Part shown: piece after piece, positions 50,665-60,921 of the stretch | How the letters are laid out: each line of letters starts with the position of its first letter | Numbering within the stretch: the stretch's first letter is position 1 | DNA from: Parvibaculum sp035325945 | GTDB lineage: Bacteria > Pseudomonadota > Alphaproteobacteria > Parvibaculales > Parvibaculaceae | Assembly (NCBI RefSeq): GCF_035325945.1 | Contig: NZ_DAOKYX010000003.1 | Coordinates: 1 to 64,000, forward strand | Length of the DNA stretch: 64,000 nucleotides | Direction: 5' to 3' | Notes under the pieces: generated by a model | What the model saw: the letters and a program-made list of their open reading frames with translations, nothing else | What the model was told of the DNA's origin: nothing | Databases searched by the model: none | Translations under genes and position numbers: made by a program

Positions 50665-52741
50665 AGAAGGACAGGATCGCGCGGAGCGACAGCGTGTTGT
50701 GCTCGGTCTCACGCCCATAGGTGCCCGTATAGGCGAGCTTGAGTTCGAGGCTGTCCGACACGTTCGCCGCGACGCCGAGACCCGCGACGACGGCCGTTCC
50801 GTTGCCCTTGCGGAACGGCGTGCCGGTGAGCGAGGACGGCGTGCCGACGAACTGCGCCGTCAGGCTCGTCGTATCGGAGCCGAGCGCGCCCCTGACGCCG
50901 AGGCGGGCTTCCGGAACGAGCGTGCCCCAGCTACGGGCGATGCTGTAGCTCGCCTTCGCGCCGGCTTCGATTGCGCCCGCGTGGATATGCGCCTCGTCGA
51001 CCTGGAGATTGCCGATACCCGCGCCGGTTTCCGTATAGCCGTTGATGCGGGTGTCGGTGTAGGAGGCGCTCAGATAGGGGCCGGCCTTGAGCGCGGAGGT
51101 GACGGGCACGTCGAAGCCGGTCACGACACTGACGCCATAGGTGAGGCCGCCGGTTTCGCCCTGCGCCGTCGCCGGGCCCTGGGCGCGGCGATAGTCGTAG
51201 TCGTTCCAGCCGACGAGGCCGACCGCGTCGAGATAGAGCGCGGGCGTGAAGCTGTGCGACATGTAGAGCGAGGCCATATAGGCGGAGACATCGGAATTTC
51301 CGAGGTTGCCCTTCACATCGGAATTCGCCTCGGCATAGCTTAGGGCGCCGCCGATGCGCGTCTGCGGCGTGAACAGGTAGTCGCCGCCGAAGGTTGCGCT
51401 GAAGCCGTCATAGCCCACGCCGGCAACGCTGCCGGTGGCACCCCGCCGGCCGGTGAAGCCCGACACGAGGCCGAATGCGCGCCAGCCATTCCCCGACCAG
51501 TTTCGCCGCATGGGCGCGCCCTCGCCACTGGCGGAGGCAAGCCGGATGAGCGAGCGGCCGGCATCCGACATGGTGTTGCCGGAATAGGCATCGGCAATCC
51601 TGATCCCCGCCGCGCCGCTCGTCGACGCCGAGGCGATACCGGCAGGCGCGTCACCGATGCCGAGGCGCAGGTTCGACAGTTCGGTCAGAATGTCGGTCGT
51701 GATCTGCGCCGGCACGGCGTTGCCGATGGCCGACAGGCTTTCCGCTGTCGCCTCGGGCATGCCGGTGGCAAAGCTGAAATTCCTGATCGTCAGGATTTCC
51801 TCGGCCGTGAGGCCGGTGAAGAAGGGCGAATTGATGGATAGAGGATTGCCATTGTTGGTGATGAGCCGCGCAAGCTCCTGCCCCAGCTCGATGTCGCCCT
51901 GTTTCGAATCGAGCGTGTTGCCGAAGGTTGCGATGTCGGCCGTCAGCACGTTGAAGACGACGAGACGGACCGTTTCGCCCGGCGCGACGGAGATCGGGAA
52001 CTTCCAGATCGGATTGTCGTCTCCGGCGGGATAGTCCAGCACGACTTCCGTCGCCGTATAGGCGTTGTTGCCGAAGATATGCGTGATGACGGGGTCGGCG
52101 CTATTCGACTGGGTCGAGACGAGATAGGTGTTGTCCGGTCCGACGGCGACCCATGTCGTATTCGAATCCGAACCGAGATTGTTAGCCCAGGCGAGCGTGC
52201 CTGAAACGGTCGAATTGGTTTCGTTGGTGAAAGTGTCGACCCAGCGCACGGCATTGGCGATGCCGCCATCCCTGAAAGGGGTGGTGATGAGCGTGGTCGT
52301 TCCGCCGGGCCCACGCGTGGCCTGCACGTTGCGGGTGACGGTGAGCCCGCCGAAATGGGTCATGCCTTCAAGGCCGATGCCGCCATAGCCGTCATAGGCG
52401 TCGTTGGCCGTGTGCCCGGTGACGGAATTCCCCGCCGTGCCGAAGCCATTGCCACTCGCTTCGGACAGTGCGCCGGGCACCGAGAACGGGTGGTTCCAGC
52501 CGCCAGGCAGCGTGTTGTCGTCGATCTCGTCGCCGGGGCCAGTCGGACGGTTGGTGTCGAAGCCCTTGCCGACATAGCTGCCGCAGCAGCCGGTATTGAA
52601 GTTGCCGATATCGTTGATGCCGTTGACATAGAAATAGAAGAGCTGCTGCTCGGCCTTGGAGGGTGTGCTGACACTTGCGATGGCAAGAGCGGACGCACAA
52701 AAAAGCAGCGCCGAACGGCGCCGCAACGCAGGTTTGAACAT
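50663..52741 (-). CDS. autotransporter beta-domain protein (type Va secretion)
   Basis: 692 residues. Signal peptide (SALLFCASALAIASVSTPSKA). The passenger (about 30-400) has no clear beta-helix repeats or protease motif; it begins QLFYFYVNGINDIGNFNTGCCGS and contains many Asn, Thr and Gly. The C-terminal about 270 residues form the translocator: GWRAFGLVSGFTGRRGATGSV, then amphipathic strands ending in LSLRAILSF with terminal Phe, the BAM recognition signature. It would export its own passenger to the cell surface. The passenger function is unknown. It is divergent from a TPR-sulfotransferase gene, 203 bases away. Confidence 0.85.
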   Translation of the reverse strand: MFKPALRRRSALLFCASALAIASVSTPSKAEQQLFYFYVNGINDIGNFNTGCCGSYVGKGFDTNRPTGPGDEIDDNTLPGGWNHPFSVPGALSEASGNGFGTAGNSVTGHTANDAYDGYGGIGLEGMTHFGGLTVTRNVQATRGPGGTTTLITTPFRDGGIANAVRWVDTFTNETNSTVSGTLAWANNLGSDSNTTWVAVGPDNTYLVSTQSNSADPVITHIFGNNAYTATEVVLDYPAGDDNPIWKFPISVAPGETVRLVVFNVLTADIATFGNTLDSKQGDIELGQELARLITNNGNPLSINSPFFTGLTAEEILTIRNFSFATGMPEATAESLSAIGNAVPAQITTDILTELSNLRLGIGDAPAGIASASTSGAAGIRIADAYSGNTMSDAGRSLIRLASASGEGAPMRRNWSGNGWRAFGLVSGFTGRRGATGSVAGVGYDGFSATFGGDYLFTPQTRIGGALSYAEANSDVKGNLGNSDVSAYMASLYMSHSFTPALYLDAVGLVGWNDYDYRRAQGPATAQGETGGLTYGVSVVTGFDVPVTSALKAGPYLSASYTDTRINGYTETGAGIGNLQVDEAHIHAGAIEAGAKASYSIARSWGTLVPEARLGVRGALGSDTTSLTAQFVGTPSSLTGTPFRKGNGTAVVAGLGVAANVSDSLELKLAYTGTYGRETEHNTLSLRAILSF

Positions 52742-52944
52742 TTAATCCCGTGATACAGAAGATTTGGACCATTGCCTCATTGGCTGAGTGGTCTGAAAAC
52801 AATTCGCTTCTGATTTTCCGCGCGAAATTATGTCGTTGGCCCGGATTCAGGTGCTTTGGAAATGATTTGTTGTCGCTGCGCCACAGGGCGACGAAAAAGA
52901 GGATGCGGAACAGGGGGCGAGATGAAGGCGAAGCGGACGTGCCG

Positions 52945-54525
52945 ATGAGAAGCAATGTGAGGTCGCGCAAGGGCAGCACGAATCAGTCGCCGCTCGACGA
53001 AGAGGCGCTGAAGCTGTTTCTTCAGCGCGCGACGGAGCATCACAGCGCGGGGCGCTTCGACGAGGCCGCGCGCCTCTATGAGCATGTGCAGGCCAGAAAT
53101 CCGGATGCTCTGGCCGCGCCCTATTTTCTCGCGCTCATGGATGTCGAATTCGGACGGCTTGAAAGCGCGCTCGATCGCTTGCGCCACGTCACCAGGCACG
53201 ATCCGAACTCTTTCGAGGCGCAATACAGTCTTGCCTATGTGCTGCAGGAGCTCGGGCGCTGGCCGCAGGCGATAGATGCCTATCGGCGCGCCGTCGCCCT
53301 CAAGCCAAATGTCGCCTTGTCGCGTCTCAACCTGGCTGCCGCGCTCGAAGTCATGGGGCGCCTCGACGAAGCGATCGCGGTTCTCCGTGAGCTTGCCGAC
53401 CAGAAACATGCGCGCCTGCGGGCGATCATCCGCATTGCCCAACTCAAGCCGGCAGCGATCACGCCGGAGGACTTCGCCGATCTGGCGCGAACGGCCGAAA
53501 ATCCGGACGCGCCCGTGGGCATCCGGATTTCATCCCTGTTCGCGATGGGCGAGATCCTCGAGAAGCAGGGGCGCTACGACGAAGCCTTCGCCGCTTTCGC
53601 CGAGGGCAACCGCCTGCGGCGCCAGAATATCTCCGAGCCCGTCGAGGAGGAGGGCGTGATCGCGCCGCCCGGCGCGCGGATCGTCCACGATACGCCAGAG
53701 GCGGCGGCGAGGAAGCATCAAATGGCGGTCGCCAATATAAGCGGGAGGCTGACCGCGCCCTTCATCGCCCGTCACGAGGGGGGCGGTTCGGCCTCGGCGG
53801 CTCCCATCTTCATCGTCGGCATGCCGCGTTCGGGCTCGACGCTGCTCGAGCAGATTCTTTCGAGCCACCCAAAGGTTCAGGGCATGGGAGAAACCACCGC
53901 GCTGGGCGAAACGCTGGCCGGACGCTTCCCCTACGGTAATTCGGAGACGGAGGAGACGATCGCGCCGGAGCATTTTCGCCGCCTCGCCGATGCCTATCTC
54001 GAGCGGTTGCGGGCGCGGGGCTGGCGCAAAGAGCCCTTCGTCATCGACAAGATGCTCGGCAATTACATGCAGATCGGGATCATCCATCTGATGTTCCCGC
54101 GCGCGACGATCCTCCACGCCATGCGCGATCCGGTCGACACCTGCCTTGCCGGCTTCCGCAAGCTGTTCCGCTCCGGCAACGAGACGACCTATTCGCTCGC
54201 CGATATCGGCGCGCAATATGTCCGCTACCGGGAGATGATGGCGCATTGGGACGAAGTGCTGCCGGGCCGTGTCGTCCATGTGCGGCATGAAGCGCTGGTG
54301 AGCGATCCGGACAGCAGGATCCGCTGGCTGGTCGAAGAGGCATGCCGCCTCAAATGGGACGATGCCTGCCTGCGCTTCTATGCGACCCGGCGCCCGGTTC
54401 GCACCGCGAGCATCGCCCAGGTTCGCCAGCCGATCTTCACAAGCTCGCTCGAGCGCTGGCGCCGATACGAAAAGCATCTGGGGCCCTTGTTCGAGGCTCT
54501 CGGCCCCTACGCTCCGCGCGGCTGA
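52945..54525 (+). CDS. TPR-repeat sulfotransferase
   Basis: About 526 residues. TPR-like helices (about 20-150: LQRATEHHSAGRFDEAARLYEHVQARNPDA, then SLAYVLQELGRWPQAIDAYRRAVALKPN). Sulfotransferase domain from about 285: the 5'-phosphosulfate loop IFIVGMPRSGSTLLEQILSSHPKV, a 3'-phosphate region with MRDPVDTCLAGFRKLF, and VRHEALVSDPDSRIRWLV. Such fused proteins resemble tyrosyl-protein or glycan sulfotransferases that use PAPS. The start is uncertain: ATG 52945 is preferred; GTG 52939 and ATG 52903 are possible. No PAPS-synthesis genes lie nearby. Confidence 0.82.
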   Translation: MRSNVRSRKGSTNQSPLDEEALKLFLQRATEHHSAGRFDEAARLYEHVQARNPDALAAPYFLALMDVEFGRLESALDRLRHVTRHDPNSFEAQYSLAYVLQELGRWPQAIDAYRRAVALKPNVALSRLNLAAALEVMGRLDEAIAVLRELADQKHARLRAIIRIAQLKPAAITPEDFADLARTAENPDAPVGIRISSLFAMGEILEKQGRYDEAFAAFAEGNRLRRQNISEPVEEEGVIAPPGARIVHDTPEAAARKHQMAVANISGRLTAPFIARHEGGGSASAAPIFIVGMPRSGSTLLEQILSSHPKVQGMGETTALGETLAGRFPYGNSETEETIAPEHFRRLADAYLERLRARGWRKEPFVIDKMLGNYMQIGIIHLMFPRATILHAMRDPVDTCLAGFRKLFRSGNETTYSLADIGAQYVRYREMMAHWDEVLPGRVVHVRHEALVSDPDSRIRWLVEEACRLKWDDACLRFYATRRPVRTASIAQVRQPIFTSSLERWRRYEKHLGPLFEALGPYAPRG

Positions 54526-55300
54526 TCGTTAACCATGATTGGTAGCCCAGCCGGATCGCCCGTCCACATTGAACTGTGCCAATCTCGCTCATCATGATAA
54601 GAATTGCGGCTTGTGTGAGCCCCGGGGGCGGGCCTCTGCGCACAGGGAGTCTGGAGTGGATTTGGGTTGGACCATCCAGGGCGGCGTTTCGCCGGCAATT
54701 TGCCGGATCGCGTCGTCGTCGGCCCGGACCGGCGGTTTCCACCGCGCCCGCTCGGTCGTCCTGATGCTCCTTCTCGGCCTTCTGGTGCTGGGCGGAGGCC
54801 TCGCGGTCTCCGTGGCTTCCCAGGCCAGCCGGATCGCGTCTGCCCAGACCGGGCAACAGACCGGGCCACTGAGCCAAATCGTCGCAGGGCTCGCCGGAGG
54901 TGGAAATTATTCCCCGGGCGCGAGCATCGAGGCAATCTCACGGACATCGTCCGCCATCGCCATGCGGGCCATGAATATGCCGCTGGCGCTGGCTCCGGTT
55001 GAGGCGGGGCCTGCAATCAATTCCCCATCCTTAACTCGGTCTTTCACCCTGTCCGGTATCCTTGAGGCACACGGGGCGAGGGCCCCGGCGCGGGCGCCGC
55101 CCGTTAATGGCAATTTGTAGTCAGCGTCGAAGATTTGAACGACAAACTTGTGGTGGCCCGCTTCTCGCAGGTATAGAGGTGCGGCTGAAAAAACCGTCAT
55201 TCATGGCCAGCGAAGACAAAGAAGAGCGAGAGCTCCAGAAACCAGAGTATTCCGATGCAGTCGCCGGCGTGAGGACTGCGCGTCCCTAGGGGAGGTTACC
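54526..55300. other. long stretch without a recognised gene
   Basis: About 775 bases before the MMPL gene. A plus-strand open frame could start at GTG 54656 (GGGAG seven bases upstream) and run to 55120, encoding about 154 residues with one hydrophobic segment (SVVLMLLLGLLVLGGGLAVSV) and a polar rest. It has GC-rich third codon positions in its first half but no homology I recognise, so it is not called as a gene. No tRNA or repeat is seen. The MMPL promoter should lie in the last 150 bases. Confidence 0.45.
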
Positions 55301-57661
55301 TTGCAGCGTATCGAAAACATCGTGTTTGGCCTTCGCGCCGTGATCCTAGCGATCCTGGCCGTCATCACGATCGTTATGTTCTATTTCGCCATCCAGCTCC
55401 GTATGGACGCCGGATTCCTGAAGATGCTTCCGGTCGGCAACTCGTACATCGAAACCTACTTCAAATATGTGGATGGTTTTGGCGGCGGCAACCGCATCAT
55501 CGTCGTTCTCGAGAACAAGAAGGGCGACATCTTCTCGGCCGACTTCCTCAAGACGCTCAACGATGCGACGCAGGACGTCTTCTACATTCCGGGCATTGCC
55601 CGCCACCGCGTGACCTCGCTGTGGACGCCGAACACGCGCTACATCGCCGTGACCGAACAAGGTCTCGAAGCGGGCGACGTCATACCGGCGAATTTCAGAC
55701 CAACGCCCGAAGGCATCAAGACCGTGATGCAGAACGTGCTGCGCGCCAATCTCGTCGGCCGCCTCGTCTCCACGGACTTCCGCTCTGCCATGATCGCGGC
55801 CGAGCTGCTCGAGGTCGATCCTGAAACGCATCAGAAGCTCGACTACTTCAAGGTCGCGAACCTCCTCGAAAAGAACATCCGCGCCAAGTACACGAATGCC
55901 GACACCGACGTGAAGATCGTCGGCTTCGCCAAGCTCATCGGCGACATTGCCGATGGCGCCAAGTCGGTCGTCGTGTTCTTCGCCGTCGCCTTCGTGCTCA
56001 CCTGTCTCATGCTCTGGCTCTATTGCCGGTCATGGCTGCTGACGATCGTCACGGTGAGCTGTTCGCTCTGTTCGCTCATCTGGCAATTCGGCGTTCTGCA
56101 CCTCATGGGATACGGCCTCGATCCTCTCGCCGTGCTCGTGCCGTTCCTCGTCTTCGCCATCGGCGTCAGCCACGGCGTGCAGCAGATCAACATGGTCGGC
56201 GCCGAAATCGCCGCCGGCCTCGACAAGGATGCCGCCGCGCGCGCGACCTTCACCTTCCTGCTGCGTCCCGGCGCCGTGGCGCTGCTGACCTGTCTCGCCG
56301 GTTTCGCGACGCTCTACATCATCCCGATCGGCATGATCCGCGAACTCTCCGTCACCGCCTCGATCGGTGTCGCGTTCAAGATCATCTCGAACCTCGTGAT
56401 GCTGCCGCTCATCGTCTCCTATATCGCGCCGGGCGCGGAATATGGCGACAAGGTGCGGCACGCAATGGAAGTGCGCGCCAAGTTCTGGCCGTTCCTCTCC
56501 GCCATCGCCAAGCCGAAGCAGGCGTTCATCTTCATCGTGTTCTGCCTCATTCTCGGTGCGGTCGGCCTCTATGAAAGCCGCGAGCGCCAGATCGGTGACG
56601 TCCATGCCGGTGCGGGCGAGCTGTGGCCGAATGCGCGCTACAACCTCGACAGCGAATATATCGCTGACCACTTCCGCCTCGGCCTCAACGTCATGAACGT
56701 GATCGTCGAGTCCAATGACGTCGCTTGCGTCGATTACGACAAGATGCGCTATATCGACACGTTCACGTGGGATATGCGCAACGTGCCCGGCGTACAGACG
56801 GTGGTGAGCCTTCCCTTCGTGGCGAAGTCCATCAACAGCATGTGGCAGGAAGGCAACCCGAAGTGGGCGGCCCTTCCGCGCGACCCGACCGCTCTCGCCC
56901 AGGCGACCTCCAGCGTCGCAAGCTCGACCATGCTTGTCGACACGGAGTGCAAGACGCTCGGTGTCCAGATCTACATCACCGACACCAAGGCCGAGACGGT
57001 GAAGCGTGTCGTCGACGCGACGGAAGCCTGGATCAACGATCCGGCGCACAAGCGCGATGACCTCAAGCTCCGCATCGGCACGGGCAACGTCACCATCACC
57101 TCGGCGACCAACACCGTGGTCGAGCATGCCGAGCTGCCGATGCTGCTCTACGTCTATGCCGTCGTCATGACGCTGGTCATCTTCGTCTATCGCGAGTGGC
57201 GAGGCGCGCTCTGCTGCGTCATCCCGCTGGTGCTGGCGACGATCATCGGCAACTGGTTCCTGACGGCCGCCGGTATCGGCCTCAAGATCTCGACGCTGCC
57301 GGTGCTCGCGATCGCCGTCGGTATCGGTGTCGACTACGGTATCTATGAGTACAACCGTATCCAGCGATACATGCGCATGGGCGTCTCGCCGCATCAGGCC
57401 TATCTCCAGGCGCTCAACGACGTGGGCTCGGCGACGATGTTCACGGGCGGCACGCTGGCGATCGGCGTCTCGACCTGGAGCTTCTCGGCACTGAAGTTCC
57501 AGGCCGACATGGGCCTCCTGCTCACCTTCATGTTCATCGTGAACATGATCGGTGCGGTGACGCTCCTGCCGGCGCTCGTCGCGGCGCTCGAATATATCTG
57601 GCCGCTGAAGCGCAAGCCGCTCACGGAAGAAGAAGCACGCGCCATCCGCCACGCTCACTGA
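55301..57661 (+). CDS. MMPL-type RND exporter
   Basis: 786 residues, two six-helix halves each preceded by a large periplasmic loop, as in MmpL/hopanoid transporters. First helix VILAILAVITIVMFYFAIQL, motif LPVGNSYIETYFKYVDGFGGGNRIIVV, then AFVLTCLMLWLYCRSWLL and FLVFAIGVSHGVQQINMVGAEIAAG; second half LPVLAIAVGIGVDYGIYEYNRI and GSATMFTGGTLAIGVSTWSFS. It exports lipid-like compounds. The start is TTG 55301, supported by GGGGAGG six bases upstream; the longer frame from 55148 has no such site. Terminator at 57686-57718. Confidence 0.88.
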   Translation: MQRIENIVFGLRAVILAILAVITIVMFYFAIQLRMDAGFLKMLPVGNSYIETYFKYVDGFGGGNRIIVVLENKKGDIFSADFLKTLNDATQDVFYIPGIARHRVTSLWTPNTRYIAVTEQGLEAGDVIPANFRPTPEGIKTVMQNVLRANLVGRLVSTDFRSAMIAAELLEVDPETHQKLDYFKVANLLEKNIRAKYTNADTDVKIVGFAKLIGDIADGAKSVVVFFAVAFVLTCLMLWLYCRSWLLTIVTVSCSLCSLIWQFGVLHLMGYGLDPLAVLVPFLVFAIGVSHGVQQINMVGAEIAAGLDKDAAARATFTFLLRPGAVALLTCLAGFATLYIIPIGMIRELSVTASIGVAFKIISNLVMLPLIVSYIAPGAEYGDKVRHAMEVRAKFWPFLSAIAKPKQAFIFIVFCLILGAVGLYESRERQIGDVHAGAGELWPNARYNLDSEYIADHFRLGLNVMNVIVESNDVACVDYDKMRYIDTFTWDMRNVPGVQTVVSLPFVAKSINSMWQEGNPKWAALPRDPTALAQATSSVASSTMLVDTECKTLGVQIYITDTKAETVKRVVDATEAWINDPAHKRDDLKLRIGTGNVTITSATNTVVEHAELPMLLYVYAVVMTLVIFVYREWRGALCCVIPLVLATIIGNWFLTAAGIGLKISTLPVLAIAVGIGVDYGIYEYNRIQRYMRMGVSPHQAYLQALNDVGSATMFTGGTLAIGVSTWSFSALKFQADMGLLLTFMFIVNMIGAVTLLPALVAALEYIWPLKRKPLTEEEARAIRHAH

Positions 57662-57685
57662 TCGGGCGAGGCGAAACGGAAACGG

Positions 57686-57718
57686 AAAAGGGCGGCCAGA
57701 TGGCCGCCCTTTTTCTTT
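57686..57718. terminator. intrinsic terminator after the MMPL gene
   Basis: AAAAGGGCGGCCA (57686-57698) pairs with TGGCCGCCCTTTT (57701-57713) followed by further T. The A-run before and T-run after the stem make it work in both directions, as expected between converging genes. Confidence 0.85.
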
Positions 57719-57765
57719 GTCCGGTCGAATGTGCCGGAGGGGAACTCCTGAAGCGCTGCCGCCCG

Positions 57766-57865
57766 NNNNNNNNNNNNNNNNNNNNNNNNNNNNNNNNNNN
57801 NNNNNNNNNNNNNNNNNNNNNNNNNNNNNNNNNNNNNNNNNNNNNNNNNNNNNNNNNNNNNNNNN
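57766..57865. other. assembly gap (100 N)
   Basis: Exactly 100 N. It hides the 3' end of the RND permease gene and perhaps more. Confidence 0.98.
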
Positions 57866-60800
57866 CCCGGATCGACAAGGGTCTTCGGTGCGAGGAGGAG
57901 ATACATGGCGGGCGTCACCAGGCGCGAGAGGAAGGTCGATGACAGAAGCCCGCCGATGATCACCCATGCGAGGGGCGAATAAAGACCCGAGCCCTGAAGC
58001 GCGAGGGGCAGGAGGCCGCCAATGGCGGTCGCCGAAGTGAGAAGGACGGGCAGGAAGCGGATTTCGCCCGCCTGCTCGATCGCTTCCATCAGCGGCGTTC
58101 CGAGCCTGCGTAGCTGGTTGGTGAAGTCGACGAGCAGGATCGAGTTCTTCACCTCGATGCCGATGAGCGCGATGAAGCCGATCACCGCCGTGAAGGAGAG
58201 GGAATAGCCCGAGAGATAGAGAGATGTGACGCCGCCGAAAATGCCGAGTGGAATGACGCCCGCCACGACCAGCATGGCGCGGAAGGAGCGGAATTCGAGA
58301 ATGAGCACGGCGAGAATGCCGCAAATGGCGATCAGCACCGCGTTCCACAGGCCGGCGAAGCTCTTGCTGGCGGCTTCCGCCTCGCCACCCTTGCGGAGTT
58401 CGTAGCCGGGCGGCAGGGGCAGGGCGGAGAGCCTGGCGAAGATCGCGTCCGTCACCTTCGATGTGTTGTAGCCGGTCTTCGTATAAGCGGTGATCGTGAC
58501 CAGTCGCTCGCGATTGTAGCGGTCGATGCGGCCGGGATTCGATTCAAGGCGGGGCGCGGTCAGAAGGCCGAGCGGTACGGAGTTGCCATCCGCTGTCGGC
58601 ACATAGACCTTCTGCAGCGCATCGACCGAGTGGTGATCGTCCAGCGGCAGGCGCACGGTGATGTTGTATTGCTCGCCATTCGCCTCGCGATAATACCCTG
58701 CCGTCTCGCCGACGATGGCGAGGCGCACGGTCCGGTCGATTTCGCCCGGCAGCACGTTCATCAGCGCCGCCTTCTCCGTGTTGACGCCGAGATCGAGGTC
58801 GGTGCGGTTGAGCTGCGCCGGGTTGAAGACGTCGCGCGTGCCGGGCGTGTCCTCGATGATATGCGCGGTTTGCGCGGCCAGTTGCTTCAGCACGGCGAGG
58901 TCTGGACCGACGATGCGGACGGCGACCGGCGCCTCGATGGGCGGGCCGTTCTGGAAGACGCGCAGGATGATCTGCGCGCCCGGATAGCGCGCGAATTCCG
59001 CTCGCAGCTCGTCGAAAAGGTGCGGCGTGCGCTTCTCGTTGAACTCCGTCAGTTCGACAAAGACCTCGGCCATGTTGGCGCGCGTCTCCATGGAACGGAT
59101 GTTGTAGTAGATCTGCGGGTTGGCATGTCCGAGGTTGGACATGCGCCAGACGACCTCGGGATATTTCGAGAGCGTTCGCTCCACGAATTCGAGCGCGCGT
59201 TTCGTTTCCTGCTGTCCGGTGCCCTGCGGCGTCTCGATGTGAACGAGGAACTGCTTGCTGTCGGCCGGCGGGAACAGGCTGAAGCCGATGACCGGAATGA
59301 GGGCGAGGCTCGCAAAGCAGACGGCGAGCGCGCCGATGACCGTCTGGCGCGGGCGCGTCAGGGCATGATGCAGAAGCGGGCGATAGACACGCTGGATGCC
59401 GCTCATCACCGCGCGCAGAAAGACGTTGCCTTCGGGGTGCGAATTCTTGCTCAGCAGCCTGCTCGACAGGAACGGGATGATCGTCAGAGAGACGACCAGC
59501 GAGGCCATGATGGTGAACGTGACGGCGACGGGAAGCGAGCGGGTGAACTTGCCCGCGCCTTCGGGCAGGGAGAGCAGCGGCAGGAAGGCGAAGAGTAGCG
59601 CCGCGGTGCATCCCACCACAGCGATCGAGATCTGCGAGGTCGCGGCGATGGCGGCCTCGATCCGGCGTTTGCCCTCGCGCAGATGCCGCTCGATATTCTC
59701 CACCACGACGATGGAATCGTCGACGAGAAGGCCGAGAGCGATGACGAAGCCGGCGATCGAGAGCTGATTGAGCGAGAAGCCGGTGAACTGCATCATGGAA
59801 AGGCCGATCGCCAGCGATAGCGGGATCGACATCATGACGACGATCGAGGCGCGCGGGCCGAGCGGCAGGAGGGTGATGAGCACAAGTCCTAGCGCAATGG
59901 CGAAGTCGCGATAAAGATGGCTCAGCCGCTCATGCACGGAGACGGATTGGTCGAAAGCGCGCTTGAGTTCGATATCCTTCGGCAGCCTGCTCTCGAACCG
60001 GTCGAGCGCCTTGTAGATACCGTTCCGGACCTCGAAGATGTTCTGGTCCGCCTTCTGGTTGGCGGTGATGAAGACGGCGCGCTTGCCATTGTACCAGGCG
60101 AGGTGGCCGGCTTCCGGTTGCGACCAGGTGACGTCGGCGACGTCGCCGACCTTCACTACGCGGCCCTGGTAGGAGCCGATGACGGTGTTGCGGATCTGGT
60201 CGAGATCCTTGAAGCCGCCGGTCGTCTTGATGTTGAAGCGGCGCGTTCCGGAATGAATGGGGCCGCCGGGAATGTCCCTGCTTTCGGCGCCAATGGCGTT
60301 CGCCACCGCGGTGACGGGGATGCCGAGGCTGGCGAGGCGGCCGAAATTGACCGCCACGCGCACTTCGGAAGGCGGCAGACCCCACACTTTTGTTTCATGC
60401 ACGCCCGGCGCGCGGTCGATCTCGTCGCGCAGATCCCTCGCCACATCCTCGAGTTCGCGGGCGGGCGCGGTTTCGCTCACCAGCGCCACCTGCACCATGT
60501 TGGTGAGGGAGGGGCGGAACTTGTCGACCTGCAGCACCTGAAGACCGGGCGGCAGGCTGCCGCGCAGCGCGTTGATCTCGCGCACCACGTCGTCATAGCG
60601 CTTGTCGGGATCTGGCGTCGACCAGCTGAACTCGATGGAGATGCTCGCGACGCCATCCTCCGCGCGGCTGGCGATGTTCTCGAGATCGTCGAGACCGTTC
60701 ACCGCATCCTCGATCGGGCGGACGACGAGCTTTTCCATATCGGCGGGGTCGGCGCCCGGCATCACGGCGGTGACGACGGCGAAGGGGATCGGGAAATCGG

Positions 60801-60921
60801 GGTCTTCGGCGCGTGGGATGCTCTTGAAGGAGTTGACGCCCATCATCACCAGAAGGCCGAACAGCACGAGCGTGAACTGCCAGTTGCGGACGAAGAAGCC
60901 GCTGATTTTTCCGAGGATCAT
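57866..60921 (-). CDS. RND efflux permease, AcrB/HAE1-type (3' end lost in gap)
   Basis: About 1018 residues before the gap. First helix FVRNWQFTLVLFGLLVMMGVNSFKSIPRAEDPDFPIP is the HAE1 signature; then VMPGADPADMEKLVVRPIEDAVNGLDDLENI. Proton-relay helix 4 has GFVIALGLLVDDSIVVVENIERHLREGK with two Asp, and helix 10-11 region IGFIALIGIEVKNSILLVDFTNQLRRLG. Trimeric inner-membrane drug or solvent exporter that works with the adaptor below. The start overlaps the adaptor stop (ATGA). Only the last few residues are missing, since the sequence already passes the last helix (LSRLVTPAMYLLLAP). No outer-membrane channel gene is in view. Confidence 0.9.

Noticed and set aside
54656..55120. A 154-codon plus-strand frame with one hydrophobic segment
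   Set aside because: A ribosome site is plausible, but the second half looks non-coding and there is no family match; left as unassigned.
55148..55300. N-terminal extension of the MMPL gene
   Set aside because: TTG 55301 has a strong ribosome site, and the extra residues before it are polar and lack a helix.
56030..58348. A 772-codon minus-strand frame opposite the MMPL gene, running through the gap
   Set aside because: It crosses 100 N and mirrors the MMPL gene; the right half is out-of-frame RND permease.
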